From assembly GCA_051530055.1 (NCBI GenBank), contig CM121341.1:2666001-2730000 (forward strand): DNA of 64,000 nt, read 5' to 3'. The notes under the pieces were generated by a model. That model saw only the letters and a list, made by a program, of their open reading frames with translations. It made no database searches and was not told where the DNA came from. This DNA is from Neoechinorhynchus agilis (Eukaryota > Acanthocephala). How positions within the stretch are numbered: position 1 is the first letter of the stretch; each line of letters begins with the position of its first letter. A program made the position numbers and the translations under genes. Below, in pieces: positions 8,906 through 18,960 of the stretch.

Positions 8906-10966
8906 ATGAACTCTACTTCTGAAACTTCCCCTATTAAGAGATTTTCTTTTGAAGGCAAGTTCGTTGTTGCTCCTCGAGCAGATGACAATATTGAGAGGAA
9001 TTTGGTGTGTTTTCGAGAGAAACTTGAATTTATATGCCAGACTCAAATAAGGAGAACATCTTCAAACAATCTTCCTGACGCTCAAATGCAGGCACTAAAG
9101 GACATCAAAAAGTCTACTCAAGAAAAGACGATGAGGGTGCCGGTCAGTGACAAAGGTGGCGAATTGGTTGTCCTGACGAAGCATTATGAAGACGAAATGA
9201 TGATGAAATTGATTTCCGATGAATCTCTATATAAACCCGAAATGGAGGATGATTCCGATGAGAAACGATGCAGTTTGAACGAAGCTTTTCGCAGGATAGT
9301 CACGCGTAGGAACCTTACGAGAATGCACGCATTTACCCAAGGGCCCTTAGGTACCCCAGTTCTATATGCGATGGAAAAGACCCATAAGATGCCGGAGGTC
9401 TTATTGAGAGGAGACCAGCTCAAATGCAGACCAATTGTATCTACAATAAATGGACCAGCATATAGGATATCCAAACTGCTAGCCAAGATGTTGGCTCCTT
9501 TGGTTGGAGATGGGCCAGCATACATTAAAAATACGCGCGGACTAACAGACACATTGGAATCGAGGCAAGATATCCTGCAACGATCTAAAGTGATGTCCTT
9601 CGATTTCCAAAGCTTATATACGAATGTCGACACTGAAGCCGCAATTGATACATTGGCCAGGAAGTTGCGAGAACGTCGGACAAACCTGTCCGGAATGGAA
9701 CCTTCTGATGTGTTGATGCTCACACGTCTGGTCCTACAATGCAACCTTTTTCGATTCCGAAATCAACTGTATCTTCAAGTCCGTGGTCTCTCGATGGGTA
9801 ACAGTCTTGCGCCAGTCTTGGCTAATCTATTCCTCGATGGCTTAGAGGCGCAGCACATTTTTCCACATTTTTCGTCGAGTCAAATCTCTCTCCGATATGT
9901 GGATGATGTGCTGCTAACCTACCACGAGGATAGTGAGGTCGACACAATCGAAGAAAAGCTAAATTCAATGGATTTAGCAGGTCGCATCAAGGTTACTCGG
10001 GATAAACCAAGTGACTATCTACCGTTCCTGAACCTCTGTTTTATCGTGAATGACCCAATAACAAGAACATGGTACAGGAAGCCATGCAAGAAGGATCTGG
10101 TCCTTCATCGTGAGTCTCACCATCCATGGATCATCAAGCAATCTATCTTCACAGAAATGTGGAAAACAGCAAGGATATGTGCTTCGACGGATCATGGAAA
10201 ACACGAGGCGGAGGAGCGGATAAAGCAACTGTTCGCTGGTAATGGGTATTCCAGCAAGGACATTACCAAGTTGACGGCTGGTGCGAGGAAAAAAGAGAAA
10301 AGATTCGATCGACGAAGTAGATTAGCAGAGGAAAGTCTACCAGTCCTAAAAGTGTCATTCGTCGATGAAGGATTCATGACCGAAGTCAAAAAAGCATTGC
10401 TGAAATGCAAGTTAAAAGCGCGAGTTGTCCACAGGGTAGGGCCATCACTCAGACAGATTTTGACGCAGACCGAGTACCACGAGGATCAAAATCGTTGTCC
10501 GAAGGCATGTCTGATGTGCCACCATTGCAGCCCTTCAAGGAACGAAGAAGGACGATTCCTCGGACCGTCTTGCCAATCAACATGCGTGGTATATAGGATG
10601 TTGTGCCGGCTATGCAAGGACGAAGGACGGACAACGTCCTACGTTGGCAAGACGGAAAGAACATTACGTTCACGTGTGACGGAACACGTGCGTAATGCGC
10701 GCAATCCGACAGCTCCGTCATACCGATCGACCCCATGGGCAACCCATTTCGCTACCTCTCACGTTGGTGCCAGCCCAGCCTTCGAGATTGAGGTGATGCA
10801 CAAGGCATCCGATCCGGTGGATCTCTCGATTGCCGAAGCGCTATGCATTAATCGTGAGAAAGTAGTGGGATTGAGTGGGGTTACGAGCAGCAAGGACGGA
10901 CACAACGAGGCAGAGGGGATGCTCAATAAGAGGGATGAGCTGACGGACAGCGTTGCCCTCCTCTGA
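8906..10966 (+). CDS. PLE reverse transcriptase with GIY-YIG endonuclease
   Basis: A 686-residue open frame. Residues about 60-210 are the PLE thumb/finger lead-in with KGGELVVL and KCRPIVST. RT palm: FDFQSLYTNV (about residue 232), GLSMGNSLAPVLANLF (about 294), catalytic LRYVDDVLL (about 329) and YLPFLNL (about 374). A Cys-rich linker follows (CPKACLMCHHC, about 535). The GIY-YIG domain runs from about 560 (VVYRMLCRLC...SYVGKTERTLRSRVTEH) to about 650, with the catalytic-type Glu in IAEALCINREKV. The frame is open upstream as well, so the true N-terminus lies before this ATG, in the interrupted extension. No similar intact frame is present elsewhere in the window. Confidence 0.93.
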   Translation: MNSTSETSPIKRFSFEGKFVVAPRADDNIERNLVCFREKLEFICQTQIRRTSSNNLPDAQMQALKDIKKSTQEKTMRVPVSDKGGELVVLTKHYEDEMMMKLISDESLYKPEMEDDSDEKRCSLNEAFRRIVTRRNLTRMHAFTQGPLGTPVLYAMEKTHKMPEVLLRGDQLKCRPIVSTINGPAYRISKLLAKMLAPLVGDGPAYIKNTRGLTDTLESRQDILQRSKVMSFDFQSLYTNVDTEAAIDTLARKLRERRTNLSGMEPSDVLMLTRLVLQCNLFRFRNQLYLQVRGLSMGNSLAPVLANLFLDGLEAQHIFPHFSSSQISLRYVDDVLLTYHEDSEVDTIEEKLNSMDLAGRIKVTRDKPSDYLPFLNLCFIVNDPITRTWYRKPCKKDLVLHRESHHPWIIKQSIFTEMWKTARICASTDHGKHEAEERIKQLFAGNGYSSKDITKLTAGARKKEKRFDRRSRLAEESLPVLKVSFVDEGFMTEVKKALLKCKLKARVVHRVGPSLRQILTQTEYHEDQNRCPKACLMCHHCSPSRNEEGRFLGPSCQSTCVVYRMLCRLCKDEGRTTSYVGKTERTLRSRVTEHVRNARNPTAPSYRSTPWATHFATSHVGASPAFEIEVMHKASDPVDLSIAEALCINREKVVGLSGVTSSKDGHNEAEGMLNKRDELTDSVALL

Positions 10967-10993
10967 TTCCCTTTTCAGATAACCGAAGAAAAA

Positions 10994-11022
10994 GCTTCCT
11001 GACGAAGACGCAAGGCGTCGAA
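10994..11022 (+). promoter_or_regulatory. PLE terminal hairpin (hammerhead-like core)
   Basis: Just past the PLE stop the sequence reads CTGACGA, then a stem-loop GACGC-AAG-GCGTC, then GAAA. This has the layout of a hammerhead ribozyme core (CUGANGA, stem II, GAAA), but with one unpaired purine before the stem and no clear stem III. The same layout recurs at PLE relics across the window. Confidence 0.55.
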
Positions 11023-11059
11023 AAATTGAAGCAAGAAATAAATAAAACACCCATTTTCC

Positions 11060-11789
11060 GTTCGATAATAAATCTGGAAGAATGCAATCTATGTTTCAGT
11101 TTTTCAGAAGACAATGTTTGAAAAGCTGGGTGTCCCACGAAATATTACAAAATAAAACTGATTCTTGCTAGCATGACGTCGACGTTATTGATCGGACACA
11201 CAAGTGTGTGTGGACGGGTGTGTGGTGTGTGCGTTGCTAAGCAACGGTTTTTTAGAATAAAAAACGTTAGTTATGTCTCAATCGGCCACAAACAGCTCAA
11301 CAATTCTCGGAGTGTGAATCGCCACAAGAGGATTACTTTTCACCCTAATGTTATCATGAAGAATAATAACACGTATATTTGTTACTTAGCAGGAATTGGA
11401 CTCACGTAGCTTTGGGTCCTAATTAACACTCGAGTTCAGAGTTATTCAAAGAATGTGGTTGTTGATTATTGAGTAAATTACAGGTTCGGTCGTGTGAGAA
11501 TATCCGTTCGGAGAAAATCCGTTCGGGTGGGGATCGGTGGTTATTCTTCGCAGAACTAGTGAGGTTGGTCTTTTCTCCAGTTCATTTTGTGTCATGATAT
11601 CCGAGAAGATTGGGCAGTATGAAAAAAGGAGCGTGGGTATAGGAAGGTGCGAGGTTGAGGAAGGATGAAAAGTATTGGGATTACGAGTGTTGTGCTGGGA
11701 ATACAATGTGGTAAAAATTGTGGTGGTAGGGTTGAGAGGTGTTTTGATCGTTTGATGAAAATTTTAATAGGGCATTCGGTGAGGGGGAA
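11060..11789. other. Spacer, no supported gene
   Basis: GT-rich stretch near 11,200 with a short perfect palindrome (TTGCTAAGCAA). The remaining open frames are short and of biased composition. Nothing is assigned. Confidence 0.3.
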
Positions 11790-11912
11790 CCGGACCCGTC
11801 ATTCACCATCATCCACTCCAATTTTCGGATCCGTCAACAACTCTAAAGTGATAACGAGGACCCAGATGTACATATGTCCTCTTCTTAAACAAAATAAAAC
11901 GTATTGTTGTAA
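11790..11912 (+). repeat. LINE 3' tail, 'CGAGGACCCA' family
   Basis: Ends with ACGAGGACCCAGATGTACAT followed by TCTTCTTAAACAAAATAAAACG. Related tails lie at about 12,908 (the last part only), 43,610, 48,530 and 58,985. At 43.6 and 59.0 kb the tail follows a jockey-like RT fragment, which identifies the family. Confidence 0.55.
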
Positions 11913-12138
11913 ATCAGCTATGAATATTTTAGAGGCTATTCTATGAAACGTTTCAAGGTGACTTATTAGTGATTTAGAAAAGGTTGCAAAATGCGGGATA
12001 GCCGTAGGTGAGGGATGTTAAAATAAAGCTGAAGTAAAATTTGGAGAGATCTTCCGAAGGAATTCCTAAATGGCGAAGGCGTTTCAAAGGTAGATTTAAT
12101 AGGTATTGCGCTTGAAGAAGAGTGAAATATGCGAGTCC

Positions 12139-12544
12139 TGTTATAGTGGGCATGATGTCGTCATGCCATCGATCGGGTGATAAACAGTAGTAACTGCATG
12201 CGCGTATATGTGTAGGTGGGTGTATTCGGTTTTGTGTAGAATATAAAACATGTCCACTAGCGACTCGGTCACAAAAATGAACTTGACGACGCGCTAGAGA
12301 GCAGGAAGAATCCATATGCGAAACCTGAACATTGTAATGCTTTACCCGAAATGAACTTCCTTCAGCGAGTGATCGATTGCGTACTGATGTTTTATATTTT
12401 CTTCAAAGAAATTCTTAAAATTGTTATAGTGGGCATGATGCCGTCATGCCATCGATCGGGTGATAAACAGTAGTAACTGCATGCGCGTGTAGGTGTTGGG
12501 TTTTGTGTAGAATATAGAACATGTCTACTAGCGACTCGGTCACA
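12139..12544. mobile_element. Short LTR-like direct repeats (TRIM-like) fossil
   Basis: Two direct repeats, 12,139-12,273 (135 bp) and 12,422-12,544 (123 bp), begin TGTTATAGTGGGCATGATG and end GACTCGGTCACA, so they have the TG...CA ends of LTRs. About 148 bases without coding content separate them. The size fits a terminal-repeat retrotransposon in miniature or a collapsed Ty3-type element. The repeats have diverged by several changes and a short gap, so it is not very recent. Confidence 0.6.
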
Positions 12545-13023
12545 AGTCCCATTTCAGGTTTGATTTAAATTGGAGACCAAAAATTCTGAGGGATGTGACT
12601 TGTAGGATTGCATTTGGAATCTCAGGGAAGGATGTGGGATTGCGGGAGATCATTTCGAAGAACTAAGAGAAATTCAGTTGCCGTTTGTGATTATGCAGAA
12701 ATCTATGATGTGGATGATTTCGTTAGATATTAAGGAGAGTGACCAGCTGAAGTAACTACTAAGAAAGCTACGGTCGAACAAAATGTCGAATAAACATCTG
12801 AACGAGTAGAAACAAGAGCAAAGAGAGGAATACCATCAAAATCAATCAACTCTCCCAACATTGCATTACAAGTGAAATGGAGGAAAATTCAAAGCCTAAA
12901 ATGCCGGGTTTGCTGGGTCCTCTTCTTAAACAAAATAAATAAAATAAATAAAACGTGTTGTTGAGATCCCAAAGGGGAGCAAACTGGGAAAGACATAGAG
13001 TTCCGAAAAAAGGGAGACAACAA
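12545..13023. other. Spacer with a LINE tail scrap
   Basis: No gene is seen. At 12,908-12,960 there is a GGTCCTCTTCTTAAACAAAA scrap of the CGAGGACCCA-type LINE tail, followed by an expanded (AAATA)n run. Confidence 0.4.
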
Positions 13024-13311
13024 ATGGCCGATGACTTGGCAGACAAATATCACTTTATATCGAAACTTTCAAATGGTTCAGTTGGAACGGTTTATTTATG
13101 CAGAAGTAAGCTAACAAGCGAGGACATGGCGATGAAGGCTGAGAAAGCGGATAGGAGACATTCAAAACTCTTCCAGGAGTATAATATCCATAAACTACTT
13201 GGAGGTTAAGATAATGGTTTCCAGAGAGTCTATAGTTACGGTAGTCTGAACCAAAACAATGCGATGACAATGAACTTGTTGGGAAAAGATCTCGAAACAC
13301 TACATCTGTGA
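13024..13311 (+). pseudogene. Casein kinase 1-family pseudogene (N-lobe only)
   Basis: The frame starting at 13,024 encodes the kinase N-lobe: KYHFISKLSNGSVGTVYL (glycine loop), then AMKAEKADRRHSKLFQEY with the VAVK-type lysine, then LLGG. After a TAA at 13,207 the same frame continues with GFQRVYSYGS and MNLLGKDLETL, which matches the MDLLGPSLEDL segment of CK1/TTBK kinases. It then ends. The catalytic HRD and DFG segments are absent. Truncated pseudogene, probably a retrocopy because no intron is seen. Confidence 0.75.
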
Positions 13312-13399
13312 AACAAAATCAGCGTTCGGTGAATATTTTCAAAGCCCAGGGCCTTTTCTGGCTATGAAGGCGAAATATTAAAACCTTAACGTAAGAATC

Positions 13400-13545
13400 C
13401 GAAATGCTCGATAACTTTCAAGATCATTCACAAAAAGAGCACAACGACACCCTTTTCCAAAAATTACGAACAAACTTCGACGTCGATTCGATGCACAGAG
13501 TGTAAAAACGAAAGAAACGCGCATTTATCCGTTTAAGCGTCGGTC
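13400..13545 (-). repeat. Relic of dispersed repeat family A (inverted)
   Basis: The reverse complement resembles the GCGCGTTTCTTTCGTTTTT...CTTCGTGCTC...GAATGATTTCAAACGAG core of the repeat at 19,370-19,490 and its copies at 37.8 and 44.1 kb, with considerable divergence. Confidence 0.5.
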
Positions 13546-14129
13546 GTGTTACGTCATTATTTTGAAGGTGTGACGTTTCAAATACCGTTGCTAAGGAGAA
13601 AGGCAAATGGCAATCGAAAAGCTTGAATTCACCAATATCTTAATAAGAAGTTAAAAACAGAAAGATCGTTTTCCTTCCCTTTTGTTATAAACTATCAAGG
13701 ACGATAAATTGCGAATTTAATCCGTGAGATGTTGTGCTTGATAACCTCAAAGTATATTTTTTAAATATTTAATCTTGGCAGCAATTCTTTGAGTTCATCT
13801 CAAGCAATTTTAATATATAAATGGTGTTTAAATTATCAAAACTAAATTACGAATTCACGTTCGTTGTGTCTAGAATTTCACCGAATACCAATATCGACGA
13901 TCGCCAAAGTTTCGATATCGTATTCTGTTCTTTCCAAAATCCAATAGAAACGGAAACCAAACACCACGTCCCATGGTAAATATCAGAAATCGATATAAAA
14001 TATTAAGCTGAATCAACAAATGAAAATAAAATTTAATTTAAACGAGATCACTCCTCGTGATAATTATCATTTCCCACGATTCTCGAATGGTCAAAAATGA
14101 GGAGCCCTACAAAAGCAATCATTTGCCCG
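13546..14129. other. AT-rich spacer
   Basis: No open frame of note, no RNA gene and no repeat that I can match within the window. Confidence 0.35.
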
Positions 14130-14712
14130 TATTGTGTACAAAATCACTGCATCGCGAATTGAATCGATCCCGCGGTGCACCGATTTGGCCTGAACAATTC
14201 GTCGGCTGCTTGTGCAAGTTTACGGGGATCCGTAATCTTGGAGTGAACAAGTACCGAGCGCATATCCTCAGGTAGCCGCTCCATGAACACCTGCATGAAC
14301 AAGAAGCAGGGGGGTGTTTCCCGAGGTATCCTAACATTTTGTCCATGAGTTCTGATGGTTAAGCGTCCCCTAGTTCCTCCATGTGTAGAATCCGGCTGGC
14401 ACGCTCGTATTCCGACAAGGAAAATGTATCGAGTAAGCGGTCTTTGAGTGCGTCGTACTTCTTTTGTTGCGGCAGAGTCTCCAGGAGATCTATTACTCGT
14501 CCGGCAGTATTTTGATCCAGAGCTGCGAGGACGTAATAGAACTCGGTGTCGTCTGCCGTAATGCTCCTCAGTGCAAATTGAGCCTCAGCTTGTACGAACC
14601 ACACTCGGGATTGTTCGATCCAAAAAGGTGGCAATTTCATGCTTACCGCTTGAATCGATGCCTGACTGTCCATATCTTGTTGCTTCGCTAACAAGTGTCG
14701 GGGTCACCAATG
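14130..14712 (-). mobile_element. CsRn1-like Ty3/gypsy fossil: primer-binding site and gag
   Basis: On the minus strand a primer-binding site TGGTGACCCCGAC (about 14,697-14,709), as in CsRn1-clade elements primed by tRNA-Trp, is followed at once by gag. Gag begins with the family signature KLPPFW and continues through WFVQAEAQFALRSITADDT and YYVLAALDQ. The rest of gag runs on to about 14,130, where the element stops; pol is not seen. Bases right of the primer site (to about 14,800) are presumably the end of a 5' LTR. Broken, incomplete, moderately old. Confidence 0.8.
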
Positions 14713-15019
14713 TAGTTCAACACAAAAACCAATGCGCTCTATCGATTGTTGGACCTCTGACGTACTCGCCACACGGGTTCTAATTATTGTTTTCTATGAA
14801 GAACCAATTAAAAAAGGTCCCTATGCGGTCTATTCAATACGGACAATGAAATGAATTCTCGCTTACCCGAGCCACTCAATACAAAACAACAAAAACATTT
14901 TGAGATAACCGATGAGGCGAAGCTTCTTCGTGAAATATTTCAATCTAATAAAATACGGTTTATCCGAGATTTTCATCACCACAATTCAAACAACGAAATT
15001 AATATTTATTTCACAGAGA

Positions 15020-15790
15020 ATTGTCGTCGGGGTGAATTTGATTCGAGTTTGTTGACGTATTTCCCCCGGATTATTGTTGATCATTTATTTTAAAATATTT
15101 TTTGTAAGCTTTTTGCTTACCTCTTCAGTTATATCTACAAATTAAGCTAAAGTCAAAATTGGACTCTAGACGTGGATCCGCGGGTTCGCCAAGCGCCGTA
15201 CCAACTGCGGTGATCTAACGTTTTGGTTTTGTCAAGAATTTTCGAAAGTACTAACGTATGATTCGCTTTGTTGCCCTCAATGGTTACATTCCCTGTGATG
15301 TATATTGCCTCCATTACCAATCTCCTCCGTAAATTAGCCTCAGGCTGTATTATTGATACCCGTGTCCGATGTCCACACGGTGTTTTTCCTTCTCCTGATG
15401 ATTGGAGATCGCTAAGGAACCATCAAACCTCCTGCACGCTTGTTAGTGTTGTGCTATTCTTTTGGACAATCCTTGTATCGTTTGTCCCTCATAGATACGA
15501 TCACATTCCATGCATGTGATTTTATATACCCCCCTTGTGCATTCTCTACTGTTCTTCTTCTTGAGCAATCCCGCGATAGATGGGCCTTTCTTGTGCGATA
15601 TTCTTAGGTTCGGATACGGCGCTTGGCGAACCCGCGGATCCACGCCTATAGTCCAATTTTGACTGTAGCTTAATTTGTAGATATAACTGAAGAGGTAAGA
15701 AAAAAGCTTACGAAATATTTTAAAGTAAATGATCAACACCAACAACAATTCAGGGGGATAACATCACCAAACTCGAATGAATATTTATTA
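15020..15790 (-). mobile_element. PLE relic with inverted ends and GIY-YIG scrap
   Basis: Arms of about 180 bases, 15,020-15,215 and 15,612-15,790, are inverted copies (shared blocks GCGGGTTCGCCAAGCGCCGTA and CTTACCTCTTCAGTTATATC). Between and across them the minus strand encodes GIY-YIG start residues (RGVYKITCMECDRIYEG, then LSKRIAQH) and, farther left, a degraded domain end. Each arm carries the CTGAAGAGG hairpin typical of PLE ends in this window. RT is missing. An old, internally deleted element. Confidence 0.7.
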
Positions 15791-15799
15791 TTCGCAACC

Positions 15800-16680
15800 G
15801 AGACAATAAAGCAATTAATACCGCTTGCCTTTAAATCAACGATTCATCTCAGATAAACATAAGCATTTTTGAGACAATTTCGAATATATTAAGCAAAATA
15901 TATCTCTTAAAGAATTTAATGCTAATTTCGAAACTTTTAGTATATTTCAGAATAAACTAAATATCCAATAAGAAAAGTTCGATTTTTATCAAATTTTATT
16001 CGCCTTCTTCCTGTTAAAAATGCTCAATGATTCATTTGTCTAGCAGTCTCGAAGTTCTTAAATTATTTTTAGCAGTATAACTCGGAAACTATAGGTCTCT
16101 TGTTAAAAGTAACGCATATTCAATTAAATTGTTTATTTAATTATGTGGAATCAAGTTCCTCAAAAAGTTTATGTTATAGAGTGATCGATCGTGAAGCGAT
16201 GTAAGGGGGCGGCGTCATGTGTGAGCAAAGTGGCACAGGGCCAATTCGGACAAGACTAACACACTTTCAACGAACAGAGCTGCCCATCAAAAAATGAAGC
16301 GTGTTGCTTCAACGTCCTTTCACATATCGTATGGAATAATCACATTCAAATAGATTCATTGCCCAAAGCATCGATCTTCCATTCTTCGATTTATTAAAGT
16401 CTCTTTTTACCCCGAATATTTGTTTCACGTTTGGTGATATGTTTCAAAAGTGTAAGTATTTATGGAAACGTTTGATTGCATGCACTATTACCAATATTGC
16501 CTTATCGACGGTCAAATATCTCGTCTCAGTAGGGTTTAGTTTTCTTGAAATCAGCATAATTAGTTTCGCAGTTCCTGATATTGTATGGTAATATCATTGG
16601 TTTACTTGGGTCGTAAAGTTTCAAGTAAATATGATTTACAATTACTTCGTTTACGCATTCGAGTGCTTTTATCTGATAGG
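15800..16680. other. AT-rich spacer
   Basis: About 0.9 kb with no supported gene. Only short frames interrupted throughout; no repeat is matched within the window. Confidence 0.35.
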
Positions 16681-16681
16681 A

Positions 16682-16786
16682 ATTATTGTTTGGGTCTACA
16701 CCCGGTAAATGATTATTAAGACATTTCGAACCTCGTCGGGTTCATCATCAGTTTGTTAGTTGGTGTAGACCTAAACAATACGATAG
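16682..16786. repeat. 100-bp mini-element with inverted ends
   Basis: ATTGTTTGGGTCTACACC at the left pairs with GGTGTAGACCTAAACAAT at the right (one mismatch). The interior holds a GAACC-CGACGA-GGTTC hairpin next to a CTGATGA and TTCGAAAT on the minus strand, the same layout as PLE terminal hairpins. A degenerate relative lies at 51,850-51,930. Possibly a very short non-autonomous PLE derivative. Confidence 0.5.
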
Positions 16787-16829
16787 TTTCCTCATATCGA
16801 TAGACCTTTGATTTTGATCAATTCGTGCA

Positions 16830-17560
16830 ATGGAATGCAGGCTGTCTGGAAATTTCGTACGAATCGATCACAGAAGTTCGCCATTTCAAGAAATGTTCAC
16901 ACCTCTTTCTTGTTATGCGGTTCCATGGCTTTCTGCAAATAATTTACCTTTTCTTCATTGCAAATCAACTAGTGTTCCACGAGGTATTCATTTACCAGCA
17001 TGTGTCCAAAATAATGACCGATGGCTACATAAACTGGTACTCTTCGGACGTTTACTGCGGTCTTCGGGTGCTTTGTAAGAACGCTGTCTAAATTCCTGGT
17101 GTGCTATTCGTCGTCTATATCCGTAATTAATATAGCATCTAGATATGAACTTGTTGGGTGTATGCAATTCTATAATCAGTCTATGAATTTCTGAAATATT
17201 TTCGGCACTGATGAAATCCCGAAATGAAGTCTTGTTGCGATTGACGGTGAGATCCAAAACTCCTAGTTTTGATATTCAAACACGGAATTCGGTAATTGTC
17301 CGCTGATAGGAATTTCGCCAATGCAACTTTTAAATAACATCAAAATCACACTTTTCCATTTGAATTTTCAACGACGAAAATCGGCGTTTTTCATTCTAAT
17401 CTTTCACTGATTAATTCCTCCTTTTTCACGAAAACATAATCGTGGCTTTGTAATTACCGGTTTATCCTTTCTCGCTTCCACCTTCCTCCTTGATAGTATT
17501 TGCGGGTAATCTCTAAAGTGCTGGTGTCTCCATTAACAGTGAAGTTACAGCAGAAATCGT
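16830..17560 (-). mobile_element. Old Ty3/gypsy reverse-transcriptase relic
   Basis: The minus strand carries recognisable RT palm wording (HFGISSVPKIFQKFID, then a YLD-x-ILI catalytic-box region and a downstream connection-like piece). It is strongly degraded with many breaks, older than the other Ty3 pieces in the window. No LTRs are visible. Confidence 0.55.
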
Positions 17561-17767
17561 ATAGAAAGGTAAAGGACCATAAAATTAAACGAATATGTGA
17601 GTAAGCGATCCCAAACCGCGATTAGAGCTCAGCTGAAACATCGCGTTTAAGTCGTGTGTTCATTAGAGCAGAGGATACTGTATCAAAACCAATTAATATT
17701 CAAGAAATAAGTGCTTTACCCGGAATTTTAGGATGTGTTAAGAAAGTACTCCAGTCCTTAAGTCCCA

Positions 17768-17843
17768 GTTTTAATTGCAAATGTGGTGATCTCGTTTTAT
17801 CCCTTACCCATTCGCTCTAACAGGTCACTACATCAGTCTACTT
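17768..17843 (+). repeat. Repeat family A, left portion (split by PLE insertion)
   Basis: Matches 59,135-59,212 (CCCATTCGCTCTAACAGGTC and flanks) and continues at 18,961 beyond the PLE relic. In the copy at 59 kb the two parts are contiguous. Confidence 0.8.
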
Positions 17844-18960
17844 GTTGAAAAGATAATTCATTGTTATTTGTTGATAGGAGAGATAAATGAAATTAAGATT
17901 TTATTGGATATTTCGATCCACTATCTCGGATCTTCTTCAGCGATCTAAAACATAGGGATTCTCAATTCACGCGTCACATAACATCCGGTGGGAGTCGCAT
18001 CCTTAATTTGAAATCAGGTTTATTGCCCTCGAACGTTTCGAACATATTTATAAGGATTCGATGATAATACGTTCGAAACGCCGACCATTGCAAACTAGTG
18101 TTGTAGCAGCACTAAAATCAACAGTGTACCCTGTGTTTTTTGCACGGGCCACCACTGCGGAACTAATATCCGTGTTGCGAACAAATCCGTCGGGTGAAAT
18201 TGTTGATCTGTCCCACATAAACCTGTTCGCAACCGGAGCACGGAATTTTGTAGACCGCACCAGATGACTGTTGGCCATTCTTGGGACATCAATCAGTGTA
18301 GATTGCGTCCCACTCTCTTGGCCTCACATCCTGATTTTATGATGCGCTCCATAGCAAGATAAAAATGATCATCAGGGAATGGCAGTTCAACGTAGATCTC
18401 TTCCTTTTTTGACTTTGTCTCCCCATTGAAGGTTCGACAAGATGGAGAGGATAACCATATCGACCTGATATGTACTTTAGGTAACCAATCTCCTCGTTAC
18501 ACAAGTCTCTGAAGGGTCGATCAACAGGAACGTGTCGTCCACATATCTGAACCAGATATTCACCCCCTGTATCGACGACAAATGTTCGTCATCCCAGTGA
18601 AGCACAGGGGCTAACGGGCTGCCCATGGCTACTCCATCTTTCTGGTCATAGTCGATGCCGTTGAACTGGAAGTTGCAGAATCTGGTGCAAAACTGCAATA
18701 GCTTTCGCCAGTCGCTATTAGTTAAATTCCATTCAGTGTTCGTAGACAGGAGAGGAACTGCGAGATCTATTGCCACATCGACGGGAATTTTGGTGAAGAG
18801 GGAGATCACATCTGCCGACAGCGCGACTCCAACCGGATGTTATGTGACGCGTGAATTGAGAATCCCTGTGTATGTGTTTTAGATCGCTGAAGAAGATCCG
18901 AGATAGTGGATCGAAATATCCAATAAAATCTTAATTTCATTTATCTCTCCTATCAAAAAA
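17844..18960 (-). mobile_element. PLE relic with inverted terminal repeats and 12-bp target duplication
   Basis: Inverted arms of about 115 bases: 17,873-17,990 and 18,838-18,955 (shared blocks ATTTCGATCCACTATCTCGG and GATAGGAGAGATAAATG). The minus strand between them encodes PLE RT: SLFTKIPVDVAIDLAV, GVAMGSPLAPVL and FRYVDDTFL (about 18,800-18,500). ATCAGTCTACTT (17,832-17,843) recurs at 18,961-18,972 as the target duplication. The uninterrupted sequence is present at about 59,200. The element has lost its GIY-YIG part and is inactive. Confidence 0.88.

Larger units (their letters stand above)
8190..11060 (+). mobile_element. Penelope-like element (GIY-YIG type), nearly complete
   Basis: A coiled-coil-like leader (8,191-8,412), an N-terminal extension ending in the PLE hallmark LTSAQKDVL...GPAFVP (about 8,735-8,790), then the RT/endonuclease frame and a 3' region holding a hairpin (10,995-11,020) and AATAAATAAA. 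PLEs are retroelements that carry RT fused to a GIY-YIG nuclease and insert by target priming. The N-terminal part is interrupted (one in-frame stop at about 8,760 and a frame change before 8,510), so this copy is probably inactive though young. No terminal repeat pair was identified. Confidence 0.85.

Noticed and set aside
8906-10966. Host telomerase or bacterial group II intron RT
   Set aside because: The GIY-YIG domain, the YVDD context and the GPAFVP lead-in are those of Penelope-like elements.
10994-11030. A true hammerhead ribozyme at the PLE 3' end
   Set aside because: The core wording is present, but an extra unpaired purine breaks the 10.1-11.1 pair and no stem III with a cleavable H17 could be drawn. 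Kept only as a hammerhead-like hairpin.
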